DNA from: Hetaerina americana
Taxonomy: Eukaryota > Arthropoda > Insecta > Odonata > Calopterygidae
Direction of reading: 5' to 3'
Assembly (NCBI GenBank): GCA_022747635.1
Contig: JAKTNV010000066.1
Coordinates: forward strand, 1,579,001 to 1,643,000
DNA length: 64,000 nucleotides
This document shows, piece by piece, positions 43,765 through 54,985 of this stretch. The number at the start of each line of letters is the position of its first letter. Positions within the stretch are counted from its first letter, which is position 1. Both the position numbers and the translations under genes were made by a program. The notes beneath the pieces were generated by a model. It worked only from the letters and a program-made list of their open reading frames with translations, had not been told where the DNA came from and made no database searches.

Positions 43765-44170
43765 AAAGCACCTTACAGCTTGTGATATTCGACGGTTAAT
43801 AAATATAATGTTGATATTTCCAAATCAGTCTGTGTGGGTCGTTTTGAGAAACCGATGTGTCGATCAAAGATACGAACGATATAGTCGACTGTATTAATGA
43901 AATAAGGACTGCGTGACGTAGATCGATGCACGAAATGAGGCTCACATCCACATCTCAAAGGTCTTCGACCATCTATCATCAACGACCAGGTTTCCGAGTC
44001 GTGCAAAAAACATCTTCCGTGTCAAACTCTTCGCTAAACTCCGAAATAGGTCGAACGGAGGATATTAAATAAAAGGTTGTTCCTGATCAAGGTAGTCAGA
44101 GTTCTGGGGAGGGAATCTATGAGGACAGGGGTTGACAGGGAACAAGAATTGAGGGATGCAATGAACCAAT
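43765..44170 (-). mobile_element. LINE C-terminal fragment, decayed
   Basis: A minus-strand frame starting HDSETWSLMIDGRRPLRC (44004-43950) resembles the ETWSL block of the RTE/Jockey group. The flanks are too decayed to assign. Confidence 0.4.
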
Positions 44171-44513
44171 ATTGGGATTGAAATACTCGTAGTATTTATA
44201 ACGATGATAACGATGAATATAGAGGTGAGATAGATGGGGGAAGAAAGTGAGTAACAAGTCCGGTGGTGTGTAGAAGGTGGTTTGGGGTTCGGATGGGAGA
44301 CGCCGGGGGGTTGACTCCTGGGAAGGAGGGGGAGTAGGAATGGTTAGGGGGAAGGGAGGGAGGGAGAGGGAGTCCGCCACTCGGTCGATCGATACGCTGC
44401 ACGCGCACGGGGTGGCCCGTGTTCACACGGAGACCGCAACCACGTCGACGCGCCTCTTGAGAGAGCCACTGTCCGTTTTTGAGGTACAGTTGTTTGTACC
44501 CCCGTGTTTGTCA

Positions 44514-44525
44514 ATAAATAAATAA

Positions 44526-44612
<87 letters not shown>

Positions 44613-44630
44613 TATGTGTATATATATATA
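44514..44630. repeat. (AAAT)n and (AT)n microsatellite
   Basis: AATAAATAAATA passes into a long AT run that ends at the left terminus of the mariner A copy. Confidence 0.95.
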
Positions 44631-44636
44631 CATATA

Positions 44637-45388
44637 CGAGGGTCATCCGGAAAGTAGTACCCGTTCGTGCCGCATGAAGTGCTGACGACGCGAGTAGCCG
44701 CTGGACGAGGTCAGATAGCTTCAGTGGCTTGTCTGCCTTCTCTGAGCCAAGTTGCGTGACGCTAGCATTGCCTGTGTTGTTTCTGTGATTGTTTACAATG
44801 TTTAAAAAAATTGAGAACGCCGCCAGTTGTGAAGTGAGGGCAGTGATTAAATTCCTCAATGCAAGAAACGTTCGCCCATGTGATATTCATCGCCAATTAA
44901 AGGAGGTGTATGGAGACAATGTAATGGACGAGTCGTCTGTTCGGCGGTGGTGTCGCAACTTCAACATGGGGAGGGGGAACACACACGACGATGAGCGTTC
45001 GGGGAGACCGTCTGTCATTACAGACCAACTGGTGAGCTCAGTTGACGAATTCGTGAGGAACGATCGGCGCGTCACAATTGATGACATCTGTGAGCATTTT
45101 CCCAATGTTTCTCGAACAATTGTTCATGAAATTGTTAAACACCATCTGCATTATGCAAAAATTTGTGCAAGATGGGTCCCTCGCGTATCTCAATGAGCTG
45201 GCGGCGAAGGACTATGCAGCAGGAATACAGAAACTTGTCACACGTTATGACAAATGCCTTAATTTGCTTGGAGATTATGTTGAGAAGTAGTTTAAAGTAT
45301 CCTCTTTCAAATAAAATTTTTTATGTTTGTTAATATTTACTTTTGTGTCTTTAATTCACGAACGGGTACTACTTTCCGGATGACCCTC

Positions 45389-45389
<1 letters not shown>
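44637..45389 (+). mobile_element. Mariner deletion derivative (mariner A), copy 2
   Basis: This 753-bp element has perfect 33-bp terminal inverted repeats (CGAGGGTCATCCGGAAAG at the left end, mirrored at the right), flanked by TA at 44635-44636 and TG at 45390-45391. The plus strand encodes 135 residues of transposase N-terminus (44789-45196, ending at a stop after ARWVPR). The true C-terminus (LNELAAKDYAAGIQKLVTRY, KCLNLLGDYVEK) continues in another frame to 45287. The catalytic core is missing at the same junction as in copy 1. Polyadenylation-like AATAAA lies near 45310. Confidence 0.93.
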
Positions 45390-45419
<30 letters not shown>

Positions 45420-45432
45420 CACACACACACAG
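45390..45432. repeat. (GT)n/(AT)n/(AC)n palindromic microsatellite
   Basis: A GT run, a TA core and an AC run form a self-complementary stretch next to the mariner A right end. Confidence 0.9.
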
Positions 45433-45640
45433 GGGAGAATGTTAGGCAAATGAGGAAAGGGAAGGAACAGGATAGGGATGGGAGGGATGAAGGGAGGAAG
45501 AAAGTACTCAGAGATGAAGCGGGACCTGATGTAGAGTAGGATGTTGTGTTTTGCTAGGGGTCACAAATTATTTAATTAGTAATTATGTGCATCCAAAAAC
45601 CTACCTTAACCGGTGGATTACCTTATAATAATAACATATG
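45433..45640 (+). mobile_element. LINE family A 3' end
   Basis: GGGGAGAATGTTAGGCAAAT through the stem-loop CTACCTTAACCGGTGGATT (about 45601-45620) and a TTATAATAATAA tail. Short 5'-truncated copy. Confidence 0.85.
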
Positions 45641-45872
45641 TAATTCATGCCCTTACATTCGGCGACTAACTCGCCAGTAGCATGCATAAGACAATTTTAT
45701 ATTCATTTTCCAGCACCAAACATAGTTTTACAATTCATATCGAAGAAGTTTCGAATCATCGGCGTGACCATTATTTCTTGTATATCCACAATATTGACTA
45801 GGTTGATGTAATCAACCCATATAGACAGGCAGCATGGCCGTATTCCGAGGGAATAGAATCTCTTATTATCTG

Positions 45873-45875
<3 letters not shown>

Positions 45876-45950
<75 letters not shown>
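45876..45950. repeat. (AT)n microsatellite
   Basis: About 70 bp of AT repeat, followed by ACATACATAC. Confidence 0.97.
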
Positions 45951-45951
<1 letters not shown>

Positions 45952-46384
45952 CATACATATGTATCCATATATATCCAGATTATACCCCAGACTGTTTGCA
46001 TAATTCATGTAGTATGTATCTTATCGTCCATGTCTAATATCACCTTAAACGTCCGTAAAGTTATATGGACGATATATATAATTGTCGACATGTTGTTTAA
46101 TATCGAGCATTACTATCGACGCTCGATATATCGCTACGAAAAATTACCATACTCGAATTTGTCTTTCTAGTGAAACGATCGATATTTTTTCGACATCGAA
46201 CCGTCGCACGTACACCTGGACTGAGAAGGAAAAGAGCTATCGAAAAATGTGTTGGGGTGAATTCAACTTCATTTACAGGAACTGGCTCGCTATGGTTTTT
46301 TACATTGTCGTTTATAACATTCGATGGGATGTTTACAGATCCCGAAGGAACGGAATCAGGCAAGATTTGGGTTCATCACCATCA

Positions 46385-46860
46385 GTGTTTCACTCCTAGA
46401 GATTGAATTACTGCAGCCCTCCATTCTTCCCTTCTTAGTGTTATTTCCCTAACCCTCTGATATTGGTTCCCTGTTTTACGTCCTTCTTCATTTGCCCCGT
46501 GTACATATCTCATGGCCTTCCTCGCGGGATCGATCCTATAATTTGTCCTTCTATAACATATTCCTAATCAATCCATTGTGCCTCTAGGTATGTCCAGACC
46601 ATCTATTTCTTCTTCTTTGCCGTAGAGTTATCAATATGGTCCTATCCTCTTCTGCTCTTCTATATGTTCTTCATCGTTCGTCACTTTGTCTGTCAATTTA
46701 ATCTTCAGCATTCTCCTCCAGCACCATGCTTCAAATGCTTCTATTCTTCAATGGTCCACTTTTCCAATATTCCATGTCTTCGATCCGTTGAGTGCCATGC
46801 TCCACACGGACGTTTTGACCAACTGTTTCCTTGCTTAAAATCTTATGTTCTTAGAAAATA
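46385..46860 (-). mobile_element. LINE family C (RTE-like) C-terminal relic
   Basis: The minus strand shows the same block order as 42410-42860 (RRRMLKIKLTDKVTNDEEH-like near 46700, EGWP/EWR-like near 46420). The frames are broken. Confidence 0.65.
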
Positions 46861-46929
46861 GTACTCTCCATTAACGCCTTTTTTGCTTGTATATATATGT
46901 GTGTGTTATCTATGTGTATATACAGATTT

Positions 46930-47100
46930 AGGGATGTTGGACGGGATGAAGGGAGGGAGAATTACTCTGAGCTGAAGCGGGACCTGATGTAGAGTAGGAT
47001 GTTGTGTTTTGCTAGGGGTCACAAATCATTTAATTAGTAATTATGTCCATCCAAAAACCTACCTTAATCGGTAGATTACCTTATAATAATAATAATGTAT
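46930..47100 (+). mobile_element. LINE family A 3' end
   Basis: GGGATGTTGGACGGGATGAA through stem-loop CTACCTTAATCGGTAGATT (about 47062-47080) with an AATAATAATG tail. It is followed by an AT microsatellite (47151-47222). Confidence 0.85.
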
Positions 47101-47144
47101 ATATATGTATATATTTATAATATCTGTTAGCCCTTTGCAGCATA

Positions 47145-47222
<78 letters not shown>
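47145..47222. repeat. (AT)n microsatellite
   Basis: About 75 bp of AT repeat. Confidence 0.97.
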
Positions 47223-47225
<3 letters not shown>

Positions 47226-47479
47226 GCCTTCAGCATCCTATTGCATTTCAATAGCATTCGAATAAGTCAGGACAAGTTTATCCTGGGAATAAACGGACTA
47301 AAATAAGTTTATCATACAATTAAGCGTCATGGCGTACTTTCAGAAACTCGTGGGATTTCGCTACTGCTAAACGTCACACTATTTCCATAATGTAACCGAT
47401 AACAAGAACATGAATCACGGAAAGTAATCGTTACTCTCAGTTCAGTCTTCGTCAGTTAATCTCTCGCCACTGTTACTCG

Positions 47480-48170
47480 AATGTTTGTGTGTGTGTGTGT
47501 GGGTATATAGTATGTAGTAAGTGTATGCCGCTAGTCCGCTCTTCCCGCGAGACCACATTCTTCCCGCTCCGTCGCCTCATACTTCCTTCCTCGCTCCACT
47601 TGCCAGACGGGAAGTCGTCCTTCCTCCTCCTCCTGCTCCTTTCTACACACCGACCCCTCCCCCTCCCCACACTCCGCCAGCTGCTCCTCCCTGAATACTG
47701 CACGAGGACGTGACTCCAGTGGATGGCAGACACTTCTCTTGTTGCTTCCCGATGGATCCACCCGCTACGGGGCCAACGTGCTCTGCGAACTCGCCTCTTC
47801 ACTCCTCATCCTCCTCCGACCTCCCGGGGTTTCCATCCCCCCCCCCTTGACCCCAGCGACGAAAGAATTTCTATTTTGAAAAAATGTGCTTTTGTTAACT
47901 TTAAGCCGATTTCCCTTGGTCGATCTGGTACCGGGTGTTGGAAATAGATGGCGGCACAGTGGACTGATTTTGTTGCTCTGGTTCTTGAGGAAGTTTTCGC
48001 GAATGCGTTGTCATTTGGCGCCACTTTCCGCCGTTTTTATTCGCCAAAAATGATTGGTTTTACAAAAATCCCCGTTTGATTGTGTCTTTAAAATATATGT
48101 ATTCAGTTTTGATGTGATTGATAAACGTGTCAAACCATGATCGTTATTTTTAATCACCAAATAAAAGGCA
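47480..48170. other. No gene recognised; mildly GC-rich 47530-47850
   Basis: A short GT run (47485-47500) is followed by a GC-rich stretch with no coding motif. An enhancer, CpG patch or old repeat cannot be told apart. Confidence 0.35.
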
Positions 48171-48174
48171 TTAT

Positions 48175-48500
48175 TCGCGTCACGTGGACGGAAAGCTGGA
48201 AACCCTGGACGTCCTTCTGCCTAGAATATCTGGAAAATTCTTCAGAAAAGCGGCAAAAGCGGAAGTAAAAGTAATTCGCCGGGTTGGCGACATAAGGGTC
48301 TGGCCATGGGACCGCTACAAGCGCCCCATAGCATCCCAAGACGAGCAAGACACCCTTCCGGCAAAGAAGAAGCCAAGGCTGCTCTGAGCGGGAATAAATC
48401 AAACGACTGACAACGCAGAAGAATTCTTCCCGCCTTAGTAGCCTTGGAGGCTGGAAAGGCGCAGTGTAAGGGCTACGCAAGAGCCCTTGCAAGAACCTGC
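48175..48500 (+). mobile_element. Jockey-like LINE C-terminal end
   Basis: The frame 48184-48387 (ETLDVLLPRISGKFFRKAAK, RYKRPIASQDEQDTLPAKKK) matches the end of the element at 51790-52270 (PLNVLLPELSRRFFERAADS, RYKRPIASMDRQDALPAKKR). The 3' UTR GCCTTGGAGGCTGGAAAGGC is also shared. Confidence 0.8.
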
Positions 48501-48559
48501 TCTAAATATACGAGTGTGCTATGTACTATATGCGAGTTAGAATAGTGTGCGCTGTTGAT

Positions 48560-49025
48560 TTTCCAGAATTCAGTTAATCAGCTATCATTCGGACAGTTTT
48601 TCGACGATCGGTAAGGACAAGGGACCGCACACGATCAATGTTGTCTTAAACAGTTGGTTTATGATCGTCCCGGCCTAGCACCATCCGTGGCGTCTCGTCG
48701 GTCATCTTTAAAACGCTTATTCCACTTGAAAATGGGTGTTTTCTTCAGACAGCTTATCACCGTAAATAGCTGTCAACATATCAGTAATTTCTTGATAACT
48801 TTTCCACCGCCCTTAACCAAAAAACGTGATGTTGATTCGTGATTTCGTCAATTTCCATTTTCGACAAACAGTAAAAATATAGCAACAGGAACTAATAATT
48901 GGCACCATACTCACAGCTCGACGATCCGCCGAGCAAAGACGGCTCATTGGGTCTCTGGAAACTAGCGTCACAAGTGGGCGAGGGCTATAGTCCGCTTTAT
49001 GGCCGCCAGATTGCACCAGTTCGCA
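48560..49025 (-). mobile_element. Mariner 5' part with transposase N-terminus (mariner D), copy 1
   Basis: On the minus strand, ATGGAAATTGACGAAAT (48857-48841) starts a broken frame that later reads DRVRSLVLTDRRKTVRMIAD, the first helix-turn-helix of an irritans-like mariner transposase. About 165 bp upstream of the ATG are shared with 57395-57560. Confidence 0.7.
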
Positions 49026-50260
49026 TATTTATTGTACCGACTACGTATATATGTTGGGAGAGGGAAATGCGGTTTTAACCGTTCGTAGAATGTTAGTTTC
49101 CTAAATTAATTTTCAATGACAGATGTTTAGATTGTTCGTACTCTGGATGGCAGCGTATAATTCGATGGGTACTTACATATGTTGATTTTTGTTCGGATAA
49201 CCATAGACATTGATTTGGTGTTTGTGAGAGATGATTTTTAATGAATAGAGCGAATGTCTTCCTGTACTTAAGTAAGCTGTCATCGAGTACGTATTTTCTA
49301 ATCGTCGTATTCATGTGAAATTGGTTGACTTAAGAACTTGAACGCCTCTTTTATTGAAACCTGTGTCAGGCCGGTAAAATTGTGTCATAATCAAAGAAGC
49401 TTTTATTCATTAGTAACGGCATTAATGCTGTGTCATCAATGAAGCGATGGAAAAGAACATTCCTCGGGAAATAATGTTTTTTACATTTTTCACGAGACTT
49501 TTATGAAAATGACGAACGCAAGTTGAGTGGAATGTTGTCGTGATTGTCGATAATGTTATGGCGACTGTGTTTTGTTTAAAACCTTGTAACAAACTTATAG
49601 AATAAGAGCCTGATTTGTTTCTCATCGTTTCCGCACAATTAATCTAAACAAATAACAATCGCTTCGCTCCATGGCTCCAAATAATTATAATAATCCTACA
49701 CCGTTTGAATTCGTCTCGAATATTTTAGTTCGAAAATGGCGACGTCGATGTTATCAGCGCCATCTAATTATAAAACGTTTTCACTGAATATTTTGGTCAA
49801 ATCGCTAGAGAAGAAAGAACTTATTGTTAAATCTTTAAATCCCAGCAATATGAGGTGCAGTTCCCTAATAATTTAATTTGAAATCAACATTACTCACACA
49901 AGCCTTTTAATTAGCATAAATAAGTTTGTACTTACTGTTTATGCGTTGCCACAATACATCAAACAATGCAATCGTTGCTTACACAAAAACAAAGCACTTT
50001 CGAATGCTTTTCGTCGCATTTAATTTTATAACGTGGATTATGAAATAAATATCGGTTTGTAAGAAAGGAAGTAAAGTTTCTTCGATAGCCTGTGAATGGC
50101 AAATTCGAACCATACCTTACTTTCGGGTAAGTAATAAGTTTTTTAAGAGGCGCATTTCTTAAGAGAGCTTAATGGAAAAATACCCATGATGTTATTCAGA
50201 GATAATTTTTGGCGAATACTTTTGAAAAGAGGACTTTGTCGGTTTATCTGCGTAAGATTA
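49026..50260. other. No gene recognised
   Basis: AT-rich, no motif or repeat match. Confidence 0.4.
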
Positions 50261-50261
50261 A

Positions 50262-50780
50262 AATAGGAGGGCAAAAACTAGAGTAGGTATAGCAGTTTAC
50301 GTGAGTCGGAATTGTTTTGGACCAACACGGTCTAAGTAATAGGGACGTAAGAAGGTAAGAAGTAGACTGGAAGCTTTTGAAATGTGGGTGTGGATAAGAA
50401 GGGAGAAGGTAAAATGGACGGAGAAGAAAACAAATGAGGAAGTACTTGGTATGGTGGGCGAAGAGAGGGGTTTGTTGGGAGCAATCCTATGGAGGCAGGA
50501 AAAGTGGCTGAAGGGGGTATTGACCGGCAGTGTGATGTTGAAGACTGTAATTGAGGGGAGAATGTTAGGGAAACAAATAGGCAATTGAGGAAAGGGCAGG
50601 AACAGGATAGGGATGTTGGATGGGATGAAGGGAGGAAGAAAGTACTGAAGAGATGAAGAGGGACCTGGTATAGTGTAGGATGTTGTGTTTTGCTAGGATT
50701 CACAAAATATTCATTCGGTAGTGGTGTCCATCCAAAAACCTACCTCAAACGGTAGATTACCTTATAATAATGGGGGTTGG
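50262..50780 (+). mobile_element. LINE family A 3' part
   Basis: A decayed LGSVL segment (50315-50350) is joined by a deletion to RLEAFEMWVWIRREKVKWTE (50365-50425). The stretch continues through EERGLLGAILWRQEKW to the stem-loop CTACCTCAAACGGTAGATT (about 50741-50759). Confidence 0.85.
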
Positions 50781-51499
50781 GGAATCGTCGCGGTGCCATA
50801 TGCACATGATGTTCGCAAGCAGACAGTCACTCGACTCTGCTCTTTCGTTCATTTGTCCTAATACCTTCGGGAGGACGATTTTAGTGCAGACCTTTCGCTT
50901 TACCAAATTTTCAGTAATTTAATGGCATGTGCACTTACACCGTCTTATTTCGATGCCAACAATACGATATGCGATTACTTAATAATAATAATCTGCTTGA
51001 GGGTTAAAGTATACTACAGGGCAGTAGCGTCTTTAAGGGTTCCTTGGCGTAAATGTCGGTGAACTGTCGTAACTGTCGGTAACTGTCGGTGGCGTAACTG
51101 TCATGTCGAATGTACGTGTCCTCTCGGCCTTGATTTTTTTTTCTACATCGCTCGCCGTCTCTTGTCTAATTAATAATGGAATTGGAGAAAATGCATTGCT
51201 CTGCTGTACTTCATCGCATGGAAGACCGTGTGAATGAAGTTCCGTTGAATTGCAGTCCCATAATTCCTCGCGTCTCCTGCCGACAGAGGGGGAGGATAGT
51301 TACATGGAATGGAAAACGTAAGACATTCTCATCGGCTTGGTGCACTTTCGGGTAGCGATTCATCTCGTTAAGCATCTGGACGTTGAAAATCATCGTTAGT
51401 GCTCTTAAACTGACTCTGCTAATGTTTCCACTTCGGTAGAGCAAAACGTCTTGTTAATTTTCCGGAGTGTGGTCCGCTATACATGCATACATCTCGTAT

Positions 51500-51563
51500 A
51501 AAATAAATAAATAAATGTATAAATAAATAAATAAATAAATAAATATATATATATATATATATA
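51500..51563. repeat. (AAAT)n and (AT)n microsatellite
   Basis: AAATAAATAAAT repeats pass into an AT run. The region 50781-51500 shows no gene; it includes short GTAACTGTCGGT tandem repeats at 51056-51100. Confidence 0.9.
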
Positions 51564-51789
51564 TGCTAAGAAATTAGCCCAAGTTTCATGTGATTTTTTT
51601 TCTTTGTCTATTCCTCATTTAATTTGTGTCATAAATGTCACTGATTACCTTCGAGTACTTTCACGTTTTATTCGTTCACGACTGGATGAACTTCTTATTA
51701 CGCTTCACTTTTTTCATATCGCCTTACGAATTTACCAGATAAAAATACACCTGAGTGATCTTAATGGCTCCAATTCTCGTGGACGGACC

Positions 51790-52270
51790 CCCGTTACTCC
51801 GGTCGGGGCTCCACTGTGTTGCCTTTCCAGCCGCCTAGGCTTCTAAGGCAGGGCGTCGTCTTCTGCGTTGTCACGGCGTTCTGGCGATCCCTGCTACTGA
51901 AGCCTGGGCCTCTTCTTCGCTGGGAGGGCATCTTGGCGATCCATGCTCGCAATGGGGCGCTTATAGCGGTCCCACGTTGAAACCTGGATCTCTCCGAGGC
52001 GTCGGATGGTGGCGACGTCTGAATCCGCAGCCCTCTCGAAGAATCTTCGAGACAGCTCCGGAAGAAGGACGTTCAGAGGTTCCATGTTCCCGTCCTGGTG
52101 CATCTCTTCCACGCGGGCGTAGCGCCCGCATCCCAAGATGCACCGTAGCGCAGAGTTCTGCACCACTTGGATGAGAGCGAGGGTAGACTTCGGCACTCCT
52201 GACCATACCGGCGCTGCGTACGTGATGACAGGCATTTTCCGTAAGTGGCAATACGATTTTACGCACACAA
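51790..52270 (-). mobile_element. Jockey-like LINE C-terminal region
   Basis: A minus-strand frame of 124 residues reads ITYAAPVWSGVPKSTLALIQ, VVQNSALRCILGCGRYARVE and LNVLLPELSRRFFERAADSD, ending in RYKRPIASMDRQ. YAAPVW plus VQNxALR is the conserved C-terminal motif of Jockey-group reverse transcriptases. The polymerase part is absent; the left edge at 52270 is the 5' truncation point. Confidence 0.85.
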
Positions 52271-53394
52271 ATTCACCGCGGTGAATTGAATTTCTTTTCC
52301 GTGTGGTGGTTAAGGACTTCCGTGTTGCAATGCCACCCTTAACATGTTTGAAGAGGGTAATGGCTCAACGTAATTTTAACACTTTGCATGCCAGTTTGAA
52401 AGATTTTCATTGTACAAAAAGTCGATCGTCCACACGACGAAATCATAGTGATTGTGTGTGCTAATTGCCTGGTTGGGCCGTTACAGTTATGACTGATCAT
52501 GAGTCTGACATTGATTGTTGTGGATCTCATGATTGTTGGCCAACTTGGTTATCGATTGTTGATTTGAAGTTTTTCCTCCTGCCGAATGCACGCGTGTTTC
52601 CACCGATGTAAGGAACTATTTCGATCGCGCGCGTGCAATGCGGGCTTCTACCTTCACTGCGATGTGCCCCATTCGACCCCGCAAATTTGGGGGGCGTCGT
52701 CTCTAGGGAGGAAAAGGCAGTCCACCATTGTTTAGACCGAATTAACTCTGGGCTATTTTTTCCCGCCGTATCTAATCCGAAGTGCGCTCCCTCCAGCCTC
52801 GGGATGTCGAGATGACGTCATTCGGATTTCCCGTGAGTCCCACGGCGGAATAGTCCACGTGGCGGACATTGCCGTGGAGTATGGATCGGAGCGCGTGTCC
52901 CCTCTTCATTTGCTCCCGTGACGTCACATACTCCCCCCCCCATCTTCCCCCGTTTTTCGGAGGGTTAGAGACGCCTTTCGGGGGTGTGGCATCACTCCGG
53001 ATCGCGACATGACGACTCCTTCAATCGATGACTCTTCCGGTCGGTCACTTCTCTCCCTCATTGACCCCCACCCTCCATTCTCGCAATTAGATAATGCTTG
53101 TTTTTTACTCGCGCTTCGTTTTTTTATCGCCTCGGCCGAATAGCGGGCGTGAATGGACATTGAAAACGTGTCTTGGTCCTGCCAATTAAAAAGAACAGCA
53201 TCATGTCGTAGTTTCCACACAGGAACTTAATTTAATCTCTTGACTGACGTCTAGATTTTTTAAAATGTTTTTTTCGTCCATAGGTCGACTGGCTTTTTTC
53301 AAGGTTTTTTAACAGACATCAAGATCTTTGGATTCGCGGACCCATGTCCTATTGCTTTTTTTATTGCTCAACCCCGAATCAACTTTTATTTTTA
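52271..53394. other. No gene recognised; CpG-rich 52590-53060
   Basis: There is a patch with many CG dinucleotides and several C and G runs but no motif. A regulatory island is possible. Confidence 0.35.
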
Positions 53395-53610
53395 TTTATA
53401 TACACCCTGCAAGCCACCGCCAGGGTATGTGGCAGGGGGTGAATATACACCAGAATAATTTTACCCGAACATGACCCTACCGCGGTCGGACGATGTTATT
53501 ATGATCCACTATCGGTCGTGGAGAAAATGACGTCTTAAATCTATGTACTCAACAATTAATCTCTCTAATTTCATTGACATGATCTTTCCTGTCGCGGTAG
53601 GATGGGGGTG
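53395..53610 (-). mobile_element. LINE family B 3' end
   Basis: CACCCTGCAAGCCACCGCCA (53403-53422), GTATGTGGCAGGGGGTGAAT and the RTIG-type coding remnant (minus strand near 53500) match family B. Confidence 0.75.
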
Positions 53611-54379
53611 ATAATACATTTTCAACAACACCGCTGTAGAGAAGTCCTTCCGATTCTTAATGCAAGAGCTTCTTTCTCTAATTTAACCTTCGCTCCATTG
53701 AGTGATCCACAGCCTAGATCCTCTGAATATTTTGGATTCGCTCTCGACATTCGGAATTTAGCTGAATCGGAAAAACCAATCCGAGCCTTGATCCTGTGAA
53801 ACAAAATATATGGGTGTCATTTTGATTCAATGTGACATATGGTTTTTTAATTAATCTTTTGGGAATCCTATCGTGACATAACTGCATGGTAGTCGAATGC
53901 TAGTCGTGCGTCCCAACTAACATCGGCTATTGCGCATGCCCGGATGCACGGACGGCATCCGTGTCAATTCACAGACTGACTGATAGGTTCGTGCGTGTAT
54001 CACTTGTCGTTGGGAGTGTGCACGCAGCTTACGTTACGGCGTTCCCGACGGTGCTTCCTGCTCCACTTTCTTCAGTCCCCCCCGTCCGATCGCTTTTCTT
54101 CATCGCGCACTCGCGTGTCGTGGGATCCATGCCGGTCGTGCACGGTCGAGCTCCCTCGCGGAGGGGGCGCGCGCCATTGCCGGCATCCGCTCTCGACGCG
54201 GGCGGTTTCACTCATCGGTCGACAATTTGACGAGTGGCATTCGCAGTGATTGCATGTTGAGAAAATGTTGTCATTCACGTGTTTTATTGATTTCCTCGAT
54301 ATATTCCACGCTTCAGTCCACGTGAAAGGGCTTCCGGCGAAACCCTCAAAAGCGTATCGCGAGCCATATTGGAATATCC
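53611..54379. other. No gene recognised; CpG-rich 54040-54230
   Basis: GC-rich sequence (GCGGAGGGGGCGCGCGCCAT) with frames on both strands but no motif. Confidence 0.35.
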
Positions 54380-54837
54380 AAGGAAGAAGTTCGTCGTGTT
54401 ACAGGCAGCAGCCTGGCGCCAATAATCTGGCAACATGCCAACGCTCGCCCGCACACCTCGCGTGCAACTGGAGAGGCTCGGCGAAACCTGAAATTTGAAC
54501 CGATTCCACACCCTCTTTATTCCCCCGATCTTGCGCCTTGCGATTTCTATTTTTTTCCTCAAAAGACACCTCAAAGGTAATCATTACACCTCGGTCGATG
54601 AGGTGAAGGCAGCTGTCAAGTCAAGTGGATTCGAGAAAAGTTGGAAGAGTTTTTTAATGACGGTATGAGAAAACGTTGTTACACGTTGGGAGAAATGTGT
54701 CAGCCTTAATTGTTGACTACGTTGAAAAATAAATGTATGTATTTGAAACTAAAGAATTGTGGTTTCCGCCCGATCTTGCTCTTTATTTTTGTTCGCGTTC
54801 AACAAACATGTGTGCATTACTCTTCAGCCCGCCCTCG
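54380..54837 (+). mobile_element. Mariner B relic, 3' half
   Basis: This matches 20850-21316 (GGCAGC...CTGGCGCCAATAATCT, TTGAACCGATTCCACACCCT) and ends with the same terminal repeat (CAGCCCGCCCTCG at 54825-54837). The translation retains NARPHTS and YSPDLAPCDFYFF. The left terminal repeat is not found. Confidence 0.8.
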
Positions 54838-54985
54838 TGCGTCTATCATCCTACTTCAATGACCACGTTTCCGCGCCCTGCACAACTATTCTCCCGGTGA
54901 AAGTTTTGACGAGCCTTTTCCAAACACCCTTACTAAGCCACCCCTTCGTCAATTCCTTCCTTCTTATTCGAAAGCCCTGATCCCC
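54838..54985 (-). mobile_element. LINE family A-like fragment
   Basis: The minus strand encodes a broken LINE A KRLVKTFT..VVQGAETWSLK-type segment (CTTCAATGACCACGTTTCCG). It directly abuts the mariner B end. Confidence 0.65.
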
